DNA of 64,000 nt, taken from contig NC_068563.1 in NCBI RefSeq assembly GCF_022201045.2, positions 23,719,001 through 23,783,000 on the forward strand, given 5' to 3'. The notes beneath the pieces were generated by a model. The model was not told the origin of the DNA. It saw nothing but the letters and a program-made list of their open reading frames with translations, and made no database searches. Source of the stretch: Citrus sinensis. Its lineage: Eukaryota > Streptophyta > Magnoliopsida > Sapindales > Rutaceae. Position numbers and translations under genes: made by a program. Positions 1-12,135 of the stretch are shown piece after piece. Each line of letters opens with the position of its first letter. Position 1 is the stretch's first letter.

Positions 1-462
1 AAAGTTCAAGAAAATCATCAAATAGAAGCCTTTTCTTTTCCATTCTTTACTTTTTTTTCATTTAAAGATATATATTAATTCTTTTAGATTAATTTTAGAT
101 TACCCTTGTAAAATGATAATGTTTAAAATAACCCCCAAATTATTGTAAGCTTCAATTTACTCTCATTTTTCAAAAAAAAAAAATTCATCAATTACTCCCA
201 TTTTTTCCATTCTCATTTTTTCCTTACAAATAGTGTTTTGTAGGTGATCATTTTATGATAGAATAATTTAAACTTTATGATTTTCTTTAAAAGGCCTAAT
301 GTTTAAAGAGCCCAGCCCACGATGGGCGCCTAGTTTAACTGTTTAGTACAGGTTGGGCAAACAGTGCCCTAAAGAAATGGCCAGTGACCGAGTGGTGACA
401 AAGTGATGAGTTGGCGTTAGGTGGAAGGTGTTTTCTTTATTTTTTGGTTTGTGGCTTAATGC

Positions 463-470
463 GCGCCAAA
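463..470 (-). promoter_or_regulatory. E2F consensus site (distal)
   Basis: The + strand reads GCGCCAAA, the exact complement of TTTGGCGC, which fits the E2F/DP binding consensus TTTSSCGC. It lies about 1.1 kb upstream of the E2F start codon. The match is seen directly; binding is inferred. Confidence 0.35.
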
Positions 471-1125
471 TAATCGCCACTTTCTTTGCGTTCATAAAAG
501 GCGCCAATCGCCGATTCGAACCCTCTTATATTTCTCTTTTTACTTCAAGAGCTTTACTATATGATACACCTTACAATTTAGTCCATATCCGTTGCCATCA
601 ATCAAAATTACTCTTGTTTATTAGCAGACCGTTTTAGTTCAATTTTCTAATTGTTTCGACAAAAAATTGTAAAAAAATTTCGTTAGGGATTTTGATTTTT
701 CGGAAATAAATTTGAATTTTTTAATTCAGTCGTAAAATTATTATCAATAATAATAATAACATTTATGGAGCATATATAATCACTAAAAAAAAATATTATG
801 ATTTGTAGTTCACACTGAATTGTTACAATTTACATTAAATTATGCACCGTGACTATATGATAACGGAAAAATTTATAGTATTATATTCATATTTTAATCT
901 CGGTCTATTTGATCAAATTAATTTATATATTTTTTAACATAAAAATTAACTTTATTGATCTCGGTCTAAATCTAAATAAATATGGGTTGTATTTTTAAAA
1001 CATACAGACAAGATCTGTAACAATTTTAAAAAATTCAATAATTATAAATGCACAAACTTTCCAATAAATTATTAAAAGACTTCCTTCCTACACTTTCTCA
1101 AAAAGTCAAGTTGACTTATACCACG

Positions 1126-1133
1126 GCGCCAAA
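1126..1133 (-). promoter_or_regulatory. E2F consensus site (proximal)
   Basis: A second exact GCGCCAAA, about 460 bp upstream of the E2F start codon and just before the pyrimidine-rich leader. Together with the distal site it suggests that the gene is itself an E2F target, a feedback layout known for E2F genes. Confidence 0.45.
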
Positions 1134-1590
1134 CAGTAACCAATTTTAACTAAACTGAAAACGGTAATATATATATTATTATTCCCATCTATAAATTATT
1201 TAATTGGCCAATTATTTTATTTTCCTTTTTAAATTTATTTTTTTATAAAATGAAATAATTTTAATTAATAATCAGCTTCCCTCCACATCAATATCCGAAC
1301 CAAATTCCCTCCTTCCCCCACTCTTTCCCTCGTTTTCTGCTCACTTTCTCTCTCTTTCTATCTCCCGCTTTTTTTATTTTCCTTCTAACCAAACACCCTT
1401 CTCCAGATCTCTCCCCTCATCCCCTCCAATTTCTCCTGTCCAATTCCTTACGATTACTTCCACTACATCGCTCTTTGATCTGCTTTGCTGTCTTTAAAAT
1501 CCCCAAACCCTCACAAAATTAAAAAAAAATAATTATTAAAATTTCGTTTTTGTTTTATTTGAATTTGTATTTGTATTTTTTAAATTGGAG

Positions 1591-4500
1591 ATGTCGAATT
1601 CTCAAACGCCGCAGGACAGTTCCGCGTTTAAGCGGCAGCTCCCGTTTTCGGCTATGAAGCCGCCGTTTTTAGCTCCCGGTGGTGATTATCACCGCTTCGC
1701 GGCCGAGCCTCACCGCCTACCCGATCAGGAAGCCGAGGCCATCGTTGTTAAATCTCCTGTGAGTTTTCTCTTTTCAAGTTGTTTCTATTTTTTAATTTTC
1801 TGTTTTTGCCTGTGTTTTACTTTTTTGGGGTTCTGTGTTACTTAGCAATTTTAAAGTTGTGGTTTATGTTTTAAGTGTAATTGCGAGTTAGTGGTATGTG
1901 TTGTGTTAATTGTATGAGGATCTGGTTCTTTAGTGATTAAACTTGTGAATTTAGGATATTGGGTTGGTGACATTACTGATAAGAATTAGTTCTTGGTGAC
2001 TGTTAGATTTGTTGCTGGGCAGTGATTGTTTGTTCATCTGATAAGAATATCTGTTTGGTTGTGCTGATTTTTGGGAGTTCCGGTGCCTTTTTGACTATTG
2101 TCTTTACCAAGTTTTCTTTCATTAATGGTGGCTTAGTGGGTTTGTTTAATATGTTGTATGTTAAGCTGCAGCAGATTTGGAGTCGTATGAATTTAGATGT
2201 CAATTGGGTGATTGTTTGTGTTTTTATTCTTGGTTTTGTATGTGAATCAGAGTGCTAATCAGGATTGATCTCGACCGTTTATTTGTGCCTGGTGTTGACG
2301 GTTTCTGAGTATCAGTGTAGTCAGAAGAGGGAAAGGGAATGACCTATTTTGTCATGAAATTACTAGTTTGACTTTTCATTTATTTGATTGCCTGTTCTTT
2401 GGCTTGTCATTATGAACTTTTGGATGTTGTGAATTTGACTGACAGCATTCCCTGTAGTGTGTTAATCTCTTTTGTCTTTTTAATGGATCTGGATTTAGTT
2501 GACCTATGCCTTCATGAGTGTCAGTCAACTGTTTGTTGGGACCCTAGTAAATAAAGAAAAAAGTCTTCTCTTTGCCATTGAGGGTAAAAGGGGATTAATA
2601 GCAAAGCATCAAGTATTTTCACGCTCTGATCTTTCACAGTTGGCTGTTGTTACTTATTGCACTCTTACAGGTTCAGAATTTTGTTTCATGCTTAATAGCA
2701 TCTCTCCATATTTTGATATATCACTTGTTATTCTTCAAGTAAAATGTAAAACACATAAGAAACAAGGAACTTATGCATGGCTAAGCTTAGTTTCAGTTTC
2801 TGCTTCTACTCTTTCCTCATAATGTTAAATAGTTGCCAATTTCAGTTGTTTGATAATATGCATAGTTTGGAAGTTTATGTCTATTGTCTAGGTACCCTCA
2901 GAAAAGCTTCCACTAGCAAAGAAAAAGCCTACTGAGTTCCCATTTAGGCTTAAAGTTTACAGTCTCGAATCTTTTTTAGTCTCAAGTGCTTGTGTATTCT
3001 TATGGCATAAAAATTGATTTGTGTAGCATACCAAATCTGGGACGTTGCTAATGTTTTAACTTTAAAGAATCTTACAGTGGGCACAACTGAGATAGTGACC
3101 AACATTGATTTCATGAAGCAATGCTGTCATTGGTTAATATGGTTAGATTTTAGGTTGCATGTTTGCAGGTAGTTCTTAGTCCATCATTCGCTTATGTTGT
3201 GAAAAATTATTTAATTAGGAAGGAAAATGATGAGCTATATGCATAAAATGTTAGAGTATGTTCCAGTAACTTTCTAATGAGTGCTATAGAAGTTTGTGCC
3301 GCATTGTAGACTTGATATACATGCCATAGATTTTCTGGTTCTTAACTAATAATACAGGAGCCCAAATTTGAAACATTGATGTTGGATATGTAATTAAGTA
3401 GTTAAAAGCATGTGATCAATCTTCTATCTTGTCATATGGACTTTCTTAAAAATGACACAGAGTTGTGACTATTTACTTTGCCATAGTACAATGATGCAGT
3501 GAGAGAAGCTGTATTTATCATGGAGTATTTCACCAGGGGAAATGGTTAACAATAAAGTTTGACCTCATTAAATGGTGCCAGAGAGGTGGTACTGTGAATG
3601 ACTAAATTGTTGAAACTTAAAGGATGGTGAGCATGCATCTTCGTGTTTTCTTCTCATTGAATATGGAAAGATCGAGATTTTACAGATAAGATACCATACA
3701 TAGTGCATGATTTAGGTTATGCTAGGTGTGTTGCAGTTCTTTGTTTTATTTAAACAAATGGTTTGGATATTTTCCCCTGTTTTTGGGTGGGAATATGCTT
3801 AGGATTTCCAATTGTATGTATGTGATGAGATAGGAAAAGATTTGATCTTCTTTGTGTCATTGTCCATCTCCTTTCAATTCAGGTGGTTGTATGTTCTAGA
3901 GTCTAGTCTAGAGTGTGAAAAAAAGGCTATTAACTGGAGTTGGTTTCTCTTGACTGAAATCCTGTACTTGGCTCAGCTTATGTGTGTGTTCTATATGATT
4001 CTTTTAATTTGCTTTCCTTAATTTTCATGCTTTTCTTTTGGATTAACCATGCACTGAAATTTATTTGCTCATTTTGCTTATTGTGGTTTGCAAAACTGAT
4101 TGGTTCTTTTAGCAATTAAAGCGAAAGAGTGACACAGCAGATCACGATGCTGAGTCAAGTGAGAAGACTACTGGTCCTGGATACACTGAAATAGTTAACA
4201 GCCCTCTTCAGACACCTGTATCAGGAAAAGGAGGAAAGGCACAAAAAACATCAAGGCTTGCGAAGAATAGTAAAATTGGACCACAGATTTCTGCTTCTAA
4301 TCTTGGTGAGTACCACTGCTTAAATCTTGTGTAGGAAGTTCTCTGCTTAATTCTGCAATAGATTAACTATAGGCTGGTATCAAACTGGAAAATCGGTTGT
4401 TGCCACCTTAGTATTTGCAGAAACAGGCTTATTTTCTGTTGACACCAGCAGGACATAAGGAAACAAAAGTTAATAGATTTGATGAGAAAAACTCTTTATT

Positions 4501-7500
4501 TGACAGGTTCTCCTGGCAATAATCTCACACCGACTGGTCCCTGCCGATATGACAGCTCTCTTGGTAATTGTTTATTCCATATTCATTTGTTTGTTCTTTT
4601 ATATTTTATTTTTAGATGAAACAAGGTTTCTCTTCTCAAAGCTTGATTCATACCTTGTGGAACAGAGAAATTACCTAACAATTTTGTTTACTGTATTCCA
4701 GGGCTTCTGACAAAGAAGTTCATCAATTTGATCAAACACGCTGAAGATGGTATTCTTGATCTGAATAAAGCTGCTGACACTTTAGAGGTGACTGTTTTAC
4801 TTGTTAAATTAATCCCTCCCTATATGATAACTTTCAGTTACTAGAAGGTTCTCCCTTGCCACAGGTGCAAAAGAGACGCATTTATGACATAACAAATGTC
4901 CTAGAAGGTATTGGTCTCATAGAAAAGAAGCTCAAGAACAGAATTCAGTGGAAGTATGGACACAGAATGATTTTTAACCTTGATGTCGTTTGTGATTGTT
5001 TAACTATCTTAGTTTCTTAATCTTTGTTAACCTGTACCCTCTTCAATGTTAGGGGACTTGATGTATCAAGGCCTGGGGAGGCTGATGAAAATGCTTCGAG
5101 TTTACAGGTATATAAATTTCCAAAATCTTGGCTTGAAAGGTCTTGGAAAACTTTGCTAAATCAGCCCTAAAATCTTCTTAACAACTTTCAATACTCTATT
5201 CGTCTTCAACACTTCGTTTTTAAATTTGTTTCCTAAAATTATCATATAACCTCTATTGCTACCACTACCACCACAATAAAATAACTGGTGCAGTGATATT
5301 TATGTTACTTTAGACAGTACTCCCTTACACAGGTTTTAGTGGATGTTACTTTATTGGATTTAATTAATTACAAAATAGTTCTTTTTTCCCCCTCCCTACT
5401 CTTCAGATTTCAAACATTTTGTTATACCATATGAGTAGCAAAGCATTAGAAATTTCCACTTGCGAATTCTCATTTTTCAGCCCTAAGCTTCCAATTTCAT
5501 TTGATAGCTTCTTTGGCTTTGCAGAGTTCTTCATTTTTTCTTTATTCTCTTCATTTTTTTTTCTTTGTTTAGTTATCAATATGACTTTAATCAAAATAAA
5601 TGTGATTTTGCAGACAAACTCGATAATTCCCTGTGTCGACTAGTTAGCATGGGAACAAGAAACTTTGCCAACTAGTTAGTGTAGGAACAAGAAACTTTCC
5701 CCTCATGTCAACCCTCAAGCCAATCTTCTGTTGTAGTTTCTTTATCTTATTTATTTCCTGCTGACAATACTAACGATGATGAGCAATTAAATAGGATTTG
5801 CTCATTCAAGCCCAAATAGTTAGGACGAGACTTCCCGAGTTGCATCTGGTTGGTTATGCATGTACTGATAGTGATGGATCATTCACAGTTCCTGTGGTCA
5901 ATTAGCAGAATATTAACAAAAATATGGTTGGGAAATTGGGAATTCCAGGATTTGACTTAATCAACTCTTTCTTTTCTGGCAGGCAGAAGTGGAGAGCCTT
6001 ACTATTCAAGAGCGCCGATTAGATGAACAAATAAGGTTATGCAGTCACGTTTTTTATTCCTCTCTTTAACACTGCTTATTTGCAACCATTAGTTTGCTCT
6101 GACGTTTCCAACTTCTTGCAGAATAATGCAAGAGCGATTGAGGGATCTTAGCGAAGATGAAAATAATCAGAAGTACTTTCCTTTTCCTTTTACCCATTAC
6201 AAATTATTAGCAACTTACAATTGTTTATTAATTGATCAGCCAATGATTTAATATTTTATGATCTTAGGTGGCTTTTTGTCACGGAAGATGATATCAAGAG
6301 CTTACCCTGCTTCCAGGTTAACTTTTTCGTTTGTCAGGCTGGCACTTGTGTTTTAGAGTTGGTGGTTGTATGATCGACGTACATCCTGAAAACAGAATTT
6401 CTTGATTGTATGTAGTGAATTGAGTATGGTTCAATTGTTTCCTGCAGAATGAAACCTTGATAGCTATAAAAGCTCCACATGGCACCACTCTGGAAGTCCC
6501 AGATCCTGATGAGGTAAACCCAAAAGCATGCAAAAGGCAAGGAAAGTTCATTTGCTTTTGTATGTGCAGATTCTGATTTTTCATCCTTTCCTTTCCAGGC
6601 TGTTGACTATCCCCAGAGAAGATACAGAATAGTTCTCAGAAGTACAATGGGTCCTATAGATGTTTACCTTGTCAGGTACAGTTACTTCTTATTGGTTAAG
6701 AACAATGACCACTCAAAGCAGTTTTTGGAGGCCCTCTCATTCTGTCCTTGTCTCTCTGTCATTCTAGTCAATTTGAAGAAAAATTTGAGGAGATACATGG
6801 TGCAGAAGCAGAGGCACCTCCAAACTTGCCATCAAATTCGGGCTTTAATGAGAACCAGACAGCAACAGTGATAACAGAGGAGAGCAGAGGCAAGGAAATT
6901 GAAGTGCAAGAGCAAGATTCTCAAAGAATTTGCACAGATCTTAGTTCCTCTCAGGACTTTGTGAGTGGGATCATGAAGATTGTTCCCTCAGAAGTCGATG
7001 TAAGTTTATGTTCTTGCTTGGGTTCTGTATTATTGCTTTCAGGAAGATAGAATCTAGCCAGTTACAAGTGATTTTGTCTTTATAAGCACAAGCAGCATGC
7101 TTCAGTTTTCCAGTTATCTGAAAATTGTACATGCTTCAGTTTAAGCTGAACTCCTAAGGCCTAGGCATTCAAGTGACATAATTCTCATTTAGAAAAAAAC
7201 ATCCTTCACAATCATTTCAAGTGACTCGGGTGGGGTTAAGCTGTTTATGTAGTTCCAGGTTTAAATCTTAATGATAAAATAACCAGGAAACAGGGTTTAC
7301 TTTTGAAACAAAATCATTCTTGGACAAATAGTTTATACAGGTGTAACTTGAAAATTTCTATGCTATATTGTCAAAGAAAGGAGTTATACTAATTACAAGC
7401 ATTCATTTTATCTGGTTGACTTTGCAGAGTGATGCAGATTACTGGCTTTTATCAGATGCTGGAGTTAGCATCACAGACATTTGGCGAACTGAACGTATCC

Positions 7501-7754
7501 TTTTCATTAACATGTTTCAATCATTATTTCTTCCCACACACCCCCCGCCCCCTTTTTTCCCCTTTTGCTACATAATATCTTTGAGCAAAAAATAAATGCC
7601 AAACTTGACTCACCTAATAGCTGGGGTGGAATGGAATGATTTGGGTACACTTCAAGAGGATTATGGCATGCCTACTGTCAGCACACCACAGCCCCAAACT
7701 CCACCATCCAATACTGCAGAAGCGCCACCTGCTGCTGCTAATACTGGAAGGTGA
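1591..7754 (+). CDS. E2FB: E2F transcription factor (typical E2F, A/B type)
   Basis: Encodes a 458-residue typical E2F, the DNA-binding partner of DP proteins that drives S-phase genes and is restrained by RBR. I deduce 14 exons: 1591-1758, 4113-4305, 4507-4563, 4702-4787, 4865-4953, 5053-5107, 5983-6035, 6122-6172, 6268-6316, 6448-6513, 6599-6675, 6768-6999, 7428-7494 and 7621-7754. All phases join without a stop. The winged-helix DNA-binding domain spans residues about 135-200, with [19 protein letters not shown] in exon 5. A leucine-rich dimerisation region and the marked box follow (about 205-320). The C-terminal RBR-binding motif [19 protein letters not shown] is at 396-414. The first exon carries the [13 protein letters not shown]-type N-terminus of plant E2FA/E2FB. 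ATG 1591 is chosen because upstream in-frame extension has only TTG. The length fits E2FB (about 470) slightly better than E2FA; the A versus B call is not secure. The terminal GGAAG|GTGAGC also resembles a splice donor, so an alternative C-terminus is possible. Confidence 0.93.
7495..7620 (+). other. U12-type (minor spliceosome) intron in the E2F gene
   Basis: The intron between exons 13 and 14 begins GTATCCTTTT, the U12 5' splice-site consensus, rather than the usual plant GTAAGT. Near its 3' end it has CTTGACT, matching the U12 branch consensus (TTCCTTRAC), with the branch A 12 nt before the terminal AG. That spacing is typical of U12 introns. The other introns have U2-type donors. Splicing here keeps the frame and joins the RBR-binding motif to the tail. 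Confidence 0.8.
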
Positions 7755-8368
7755 GCGAGATATGTTGATAAACGAGAAAGTGAAGATACGTGGTCTTGTT
7801 GTCTAGAAACTGGGATGTCTACCCATTGTTCAGTTTGATGTCCACCTATTGTTCATTTTGATAATTGGAGGTGCGGCTGAAGGTCCTGAGGAGTCATCAA
7901 GATTCCAATGCACTAAAGAATAGGAAGAGGTATCGGGATTGTACAGTCGAGTAATATATATGATCCGATACGATCTTAGTAAATAAAGTATGTATTTGTA
8001 GTTAAGAGCCCTGTATATTACAGCATACCTTTTCACTTTGTTGTAGCGACAAGCTCAGATGGTAAGCTTGACTGGCAACAGATAGGATTATATAGTATCA
8101 TGTAATGTAATGCTAAAAATTCGGTTTGATCGTAACGTCAACAATTGATCCAAACTATTCTTTTGCTTTTTATTGGTATCATGACACTTTAGGTGAAAGT
8201 GCTATGATTTCTGCTGCCAGAAAAAGATCATATTCGCATCCCCATTTTCTGTTAACCAAAATGTCATTAATATTTAAGAGAACACGTGAATCTAACACCA
8301 GAGAAACTAGACAAAAAGATGAGCATTATACATGAAGCGCCTTGCATCTAAGCAAGAACCTAAGCAAG
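7755..8368. other. Shared 3' region of two convergent genes
   Basis: The E2F stop (7754) and the stop of the minus-strand DUF1279 gene (8369) face each other over 614 bp. The region holds both 3'UTRs; it is AT-rich and has no supported ORF. Confidence 0.55.
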
Positions 8369-9531
8369 TTATTTCTCGTTTTCAACTTTCTTTCCGATCC
8401 ACCTAGCAACAATAGGAGTCAGAGCTACTGTTGGAGGAAACCTAATTGGAGATGCAGCCTTGTGTGCAGCATATGCCAAAGCAAATATCCCCACCTTTTC
8501 ACCAGTTGCATCAGTTGAGATGCCCACCTATTAAGTTCCAATTTCCAAACAAAGTTGTTAATCTAAAAGCTGAAATTTGCAACACAATGAGACAGCTACT
8601 TAGGCTTTCTTTGGTGGTTGTAGTTACCTTCTGCAGCAAAGCTTGAACATCAACTCCAGCAGCAATTAGCACGTAGCAGAGAGAGAATGAGATCAAGGAG
8701 AGTGTTATAGAAGTGGCTAGGTATGCCCCTCCATATTTGGCTAGCAGTTCCTTTGCTTGATCCCCCCTTGATTTCTTTTTATCACCTTCCGCATTTCCTT
8801 CCTCTTTTGACCTGAATATCTATAGAGTAAAAGATGGATCAATTAATTTTACCAATCAGGGGATATAATAATATACAACTGCAGAAGCAAAATTGTCATT
8901 AATTTCACTAAATTTTTTGGTATCTCCTAAATATTGGAGATGACACTAGCAACCTTTACTTCACGGCTAGAGCTTTGATTTCACGGCAGTGGCTTTAGCC
9001 AGAGCAGTGAAATACCAAACGAAGCCTTCTTCTACTTTATCTATATGTGCAAGTAAATTAATAAACAAGACGGTTACTATGGCCTTGCTATTGAAAGAAC
9101 AATCTTTAATTAATTTACACAACTAGTAACTCATGTAAGCAGTTTCTTTCATCCTATGAACACAATTGCCAAAATTACTTCTCAAATAACTACATCCACA
9201 ATCATACAAAAAATAAAAAATAAAAACAGATAAATTCTTCGATCATTACTATTAGAATTTACACTTGAGATGCCCAAATAAGAAAGATAAGTGAAATGGG
9301 TACCTGCCAAAGGCCAGCTTCAAGGCCATACTTCTTTGTAATGTCCTCAGCAGAAGCAGAAGCAGAAGATGAAGTTTTTTCTTCTGTTTCTTCTTTGATG
9401 GCTCTGACTTTGAAGCTTTTCCAGACGGGTTTTGAGGATTGAATTGAACCAACATAGCAGAATTTGCAGTTGTTGTTGCTATTCAAGATTGAAGCTGATA
9501 AGAGAGAATGGCTTAGCAGAGTTGTTGCCAT
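8369..9531 (-). CDS. Chloroplast-targeted DUF1279 (FAM210-like) membrane protein
   Basis: Three exons read leftwards: 9531-9304, 8819-8628 and 8527-8369, all in phase 0, giving 192 residues. The N-terminal ~50 residues are Ser/Thr/Asn-rich and nearly free of acidic residues, as in a plastid transit peptide. A Ser/Ala linker and a charged segment follow. Then comes DUF1279: AKELLAKYGGAYLATSIT leading into one hydrophobic span (about 108-133), then a conserved tail with ALAYAAHKAASPIRFPPT and a final ARWIGKK. This order is that of plant thylakoid/envelope FAM210-like proteins (Arabidopsis At2g27290 type). The molecular function of the plant proteins is not established. ATG 9531 is the first ATG; the in-frame extension upstream has only TTG. 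The gene is convergent with E2F. Confidence 0.85.
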
Positions 9532-10803
9532 TTTCAGCAAAAACAAAAAATATCATCAACCCGCTCAAAGCATACTCTTTTAGTCGTGCGAATAGAAAAA
9601 AAAGTACAAAAGCCGTGGCAAAGCAAATTTGAGACACAGAAACGATGCTCCAACGGATGTATTGGCTTGGACAAATTTAAAAAGGTTATTATGGTCATTT
9701 GCATGGTTGTGTTTTTGTCTTGTCCAAACAAATTAATGGTCAAGGAAAGGGCAAGTAGAGCACTATGATGCCTGAAAAATAACCAAGATGATGTTGCCTG
9801 GGCTCTAGGTCTTTTCCGAATACACCTCCACCAAATACAAGTCACACCCATTGATTATATATTGGTTAAAAATATCATTTATTTTAAAAGTAAAAAAGAT
9901 GAAATTAAAAGTTATAGGTAAAAAAAAAATGACAAATCATGATATAGAGAAAATATGTGTCAATTTTTGTATTGTGTAAAGTGTTTGATTTTAATCCATT
10001 CGAATCGGACCTTAGGAATCTCAAACATTAAAATAGAGGTATATGATAACACAATTTGATTAATTGTGTACACAAGAAGCATTAGTCTCCACTAGCGTGG
10101 CAGCTAATTTGCCAACTTGAATTTGCGATCATTTGGTGGGATTTCTAGCCGTCTTCAATCATCTTACCTCGATTTTATAGATTTTTCAACTAACGGAATC
10201 GTAAACGTTTATTTCATGACTCATCTAATCTAATCTCTTAATTATGTATTCCATGAGTTTCATTAAATTTAATTATTTGTTGGATATATATTAAATAAAT
10301 TTAAGATAAAATGAAAAAAAAATCTATATTGTAATTTATCTATAAAAAAAAAAAAAGAATCAATAGGTCGAAAGAGGAACGAATATCCCCTCACCAATTG
10401 ATAGAGACACAAGATCAGATCAGCCATGCTGTAAACATCTATAATATTCGTTTAATCTTTTATATTTTACCTAATTAACTACTTCATTATTCCAATAAAG
10501 TATTTAGACTTTGTAACAAAACTGTAACATTACTAAATTCAGTTAGTGATTTTGATTCTCAAATTAGCATCCATTTGAATTGGGTTGAAAACAGAACCAT
10601 CTTCCCTTCTGATAGAGGTCATAGTAATAATAAAATATATATATATATATACAAATTTGATTTGATGGAATATATAAATCATCTTGTATTAATTCTAACA
10701 TAATTGGAAGAAGCTTACAGTTTGCAATGCCTTTATGCAAATCCGCTTTATATAAATCCAGCACAATTGGATGAAGCTTGTGACCCAACAGTTGCCAATG
10801 GCC
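9532..10803. other. Gene-free AT-rich stretch
   Basis: Holds the upstream region of the DUF1279 gene and AT-rich sequence with a TA microsatellite near 10636-10652. Short open frames have no domain, codon bias or splice context. A GAAGCTT-containing 20-30 bp motif recurs near 10690-10780 but no repeat boundary is clear. Confidence 0.4.
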
Positions 10804-11265
10804 TCATGCAAAACGAGTGACATGGATTGCTGCCATTACCTTATCAAACACACCCGTAATCTTGGAAACAACATGTCTATTGATAAAATTAACACAAGCT
10901 CTCACCGGCAAATTTACTTTATCCCATGTGCGAATAAAGAACTGCTTTCTATGTGACGTCCTAGAAGAAGTTGCAGGCATTGGCGATAAGTAAGCCAATG
11001 CAGCTCTATTAACAAGAAAATTACACATAGGAATATTATCAAGAGAAGAATGAAACTGAAAGTTAGCTTTTGACTAAGCACTTCTACAATGTTTCATCGA
11101 CGGCATAACGTCCTTGAGTGACGTATATTCTACTGCTATGGCTGTAGCTGAACAAAAATTGATCTCAGAACCGCTAGCTGAGAAGTAAGTATTGTTGCAA
11201 TTAGAATGTCTTGGGAAGCTGTTGCTTTTTATTTTGGCTATGAAAGAAAGCTTCTTGGATTTCAT
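10804..11265 (-). pseudogene. Small plant protein gene interrupted by one in-frame TAG
   Basis: From ATG 11265 the frame reads 63 codons to TAG (11074-11076), then continues open in the same frame to TGA at 10804, about 153 residues in all. Both halves carry the two hallmarks I recall from one uncharacterised plant family: a YTSLKD-(L/V)-(L/M)P motif before the stop and an IPxxNxLVxxAALAYLxPM motif after it (here IPMCNFLVNRAALAYLSPM). The N-terminus is basic. No plausible intron removes the stop: the only GT-AG pair around it spans under 50 nt. So this is either a nonsense allele, a recent pseudogene, or a gene needing readthrough or a shorter product. The context after TAG (TCA AAA) is not the known strong plant readthrough context. 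The family assignment is from memory and moderate. Confidence 0.5.
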
Positions 11266-12135
11266 TTTTTTCTTTTTTTTAAGAAGATACAGATGATGTT
11301 AGTTTTCTAAATTAATTTAGAATAGAAAGAAGTGTCTGTATATATAATCAAAACAAATTTGGATTGCATGTGTTTGATTTAATTTGAAATATTGTTATGA
11401 TTGTTAATTTTTAAATATGCACAAGATTTTATTGGATAGATTGTGAAAGTGTTTAAATTTCAATTAGTTTATCATTACATTTTAAATGGATAAGAGTAAC
11501 TGAAAGTATAATTCTAATTTTCCTAGTTTATCGTTGTAAGATTACTGGAAAGATTAGTGTGTTTATATAGTAAGAATAATGTAAAGTAAAGATTAGTGTG
11601 TGTCTGAGGTAGATGAAATTATGATGGTTTACTTACAGGACTTAATTTTAATTTTCTCCAATATTTTAATATCATTTGCATCATATTATTATTATCATCA
11701 TCATTATATAATTTAAATAAAGATATTAAAACTATGCTTTAAATTTAACCAATCAAAATTTGGCAGAAAGAGAGCTTTTATTGACTTCTTTCACGGGTTC
11801 AATGCATTAAATGTGATCTTTGGTGTGAAACAGTGAGAGGTAAAATCTCTCATTAACCTTGCGTTTAATATTATAAAATTTACCCCACATGACTAAACCC
11901 ATATTTTTTATGATAAAAAGATCATATTAATTTTTATGTTTATTTTTACAATAATGTTATTTAATCTGACAAAAAAATGGGTTATAAACTTTTGATGAAA
12001 GATATATATAGAAAAAACTAAGTTTTTTTCAAGATATTTTTATGTTTTTTACAATAATGTTATTAATTTTTATGTTTTTTTCAAGATATAGAAAAAAACT
12101 AAGTTTTTTTTAAGATATATATAGAAAAAATTTTA
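11266..12135. other. Gene-free AT-rich stretch with local slippage repeats
   Basis: No gene is supported. At about 11995-12130 a ~50-bp motif (AAGATATATATAGAAAAAACTAAGTTTTTTTC and variants, written here only in parts) recurs in direct copies, apparently generated next to the dispersed repeat that begins at 12136. Confidence 0.4.

Larger units (their letters stand above)
1..1590. other. Upstream region and 5'UTR of the E2F gene
   Basis: No coding region is supported here. The short open frames are not bounded by plausible splice sites and have no recognisable domain. The stretch at about 1260-1560 is strongly pyrimidine-rich on the + strand, as in many plant 5'UTRs, and probably holds the transcription start of the E2F gene at 1591. 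A TATAAATT lies near 1190. Two GCGCCAAA motifs (463-470 and 1126-1133) are listed separately. Confidence 0.6.

Noticed and set aside
375-520. tRNA or SINE: GACCGAGTGGTGAC resembles an A box and GATTCGAACC a B box
   Set aside because: The boxes are about 125 bp apart, far more than in a tRNA, and no acceptor stem pairs. The opposite-strand reading has no A box.
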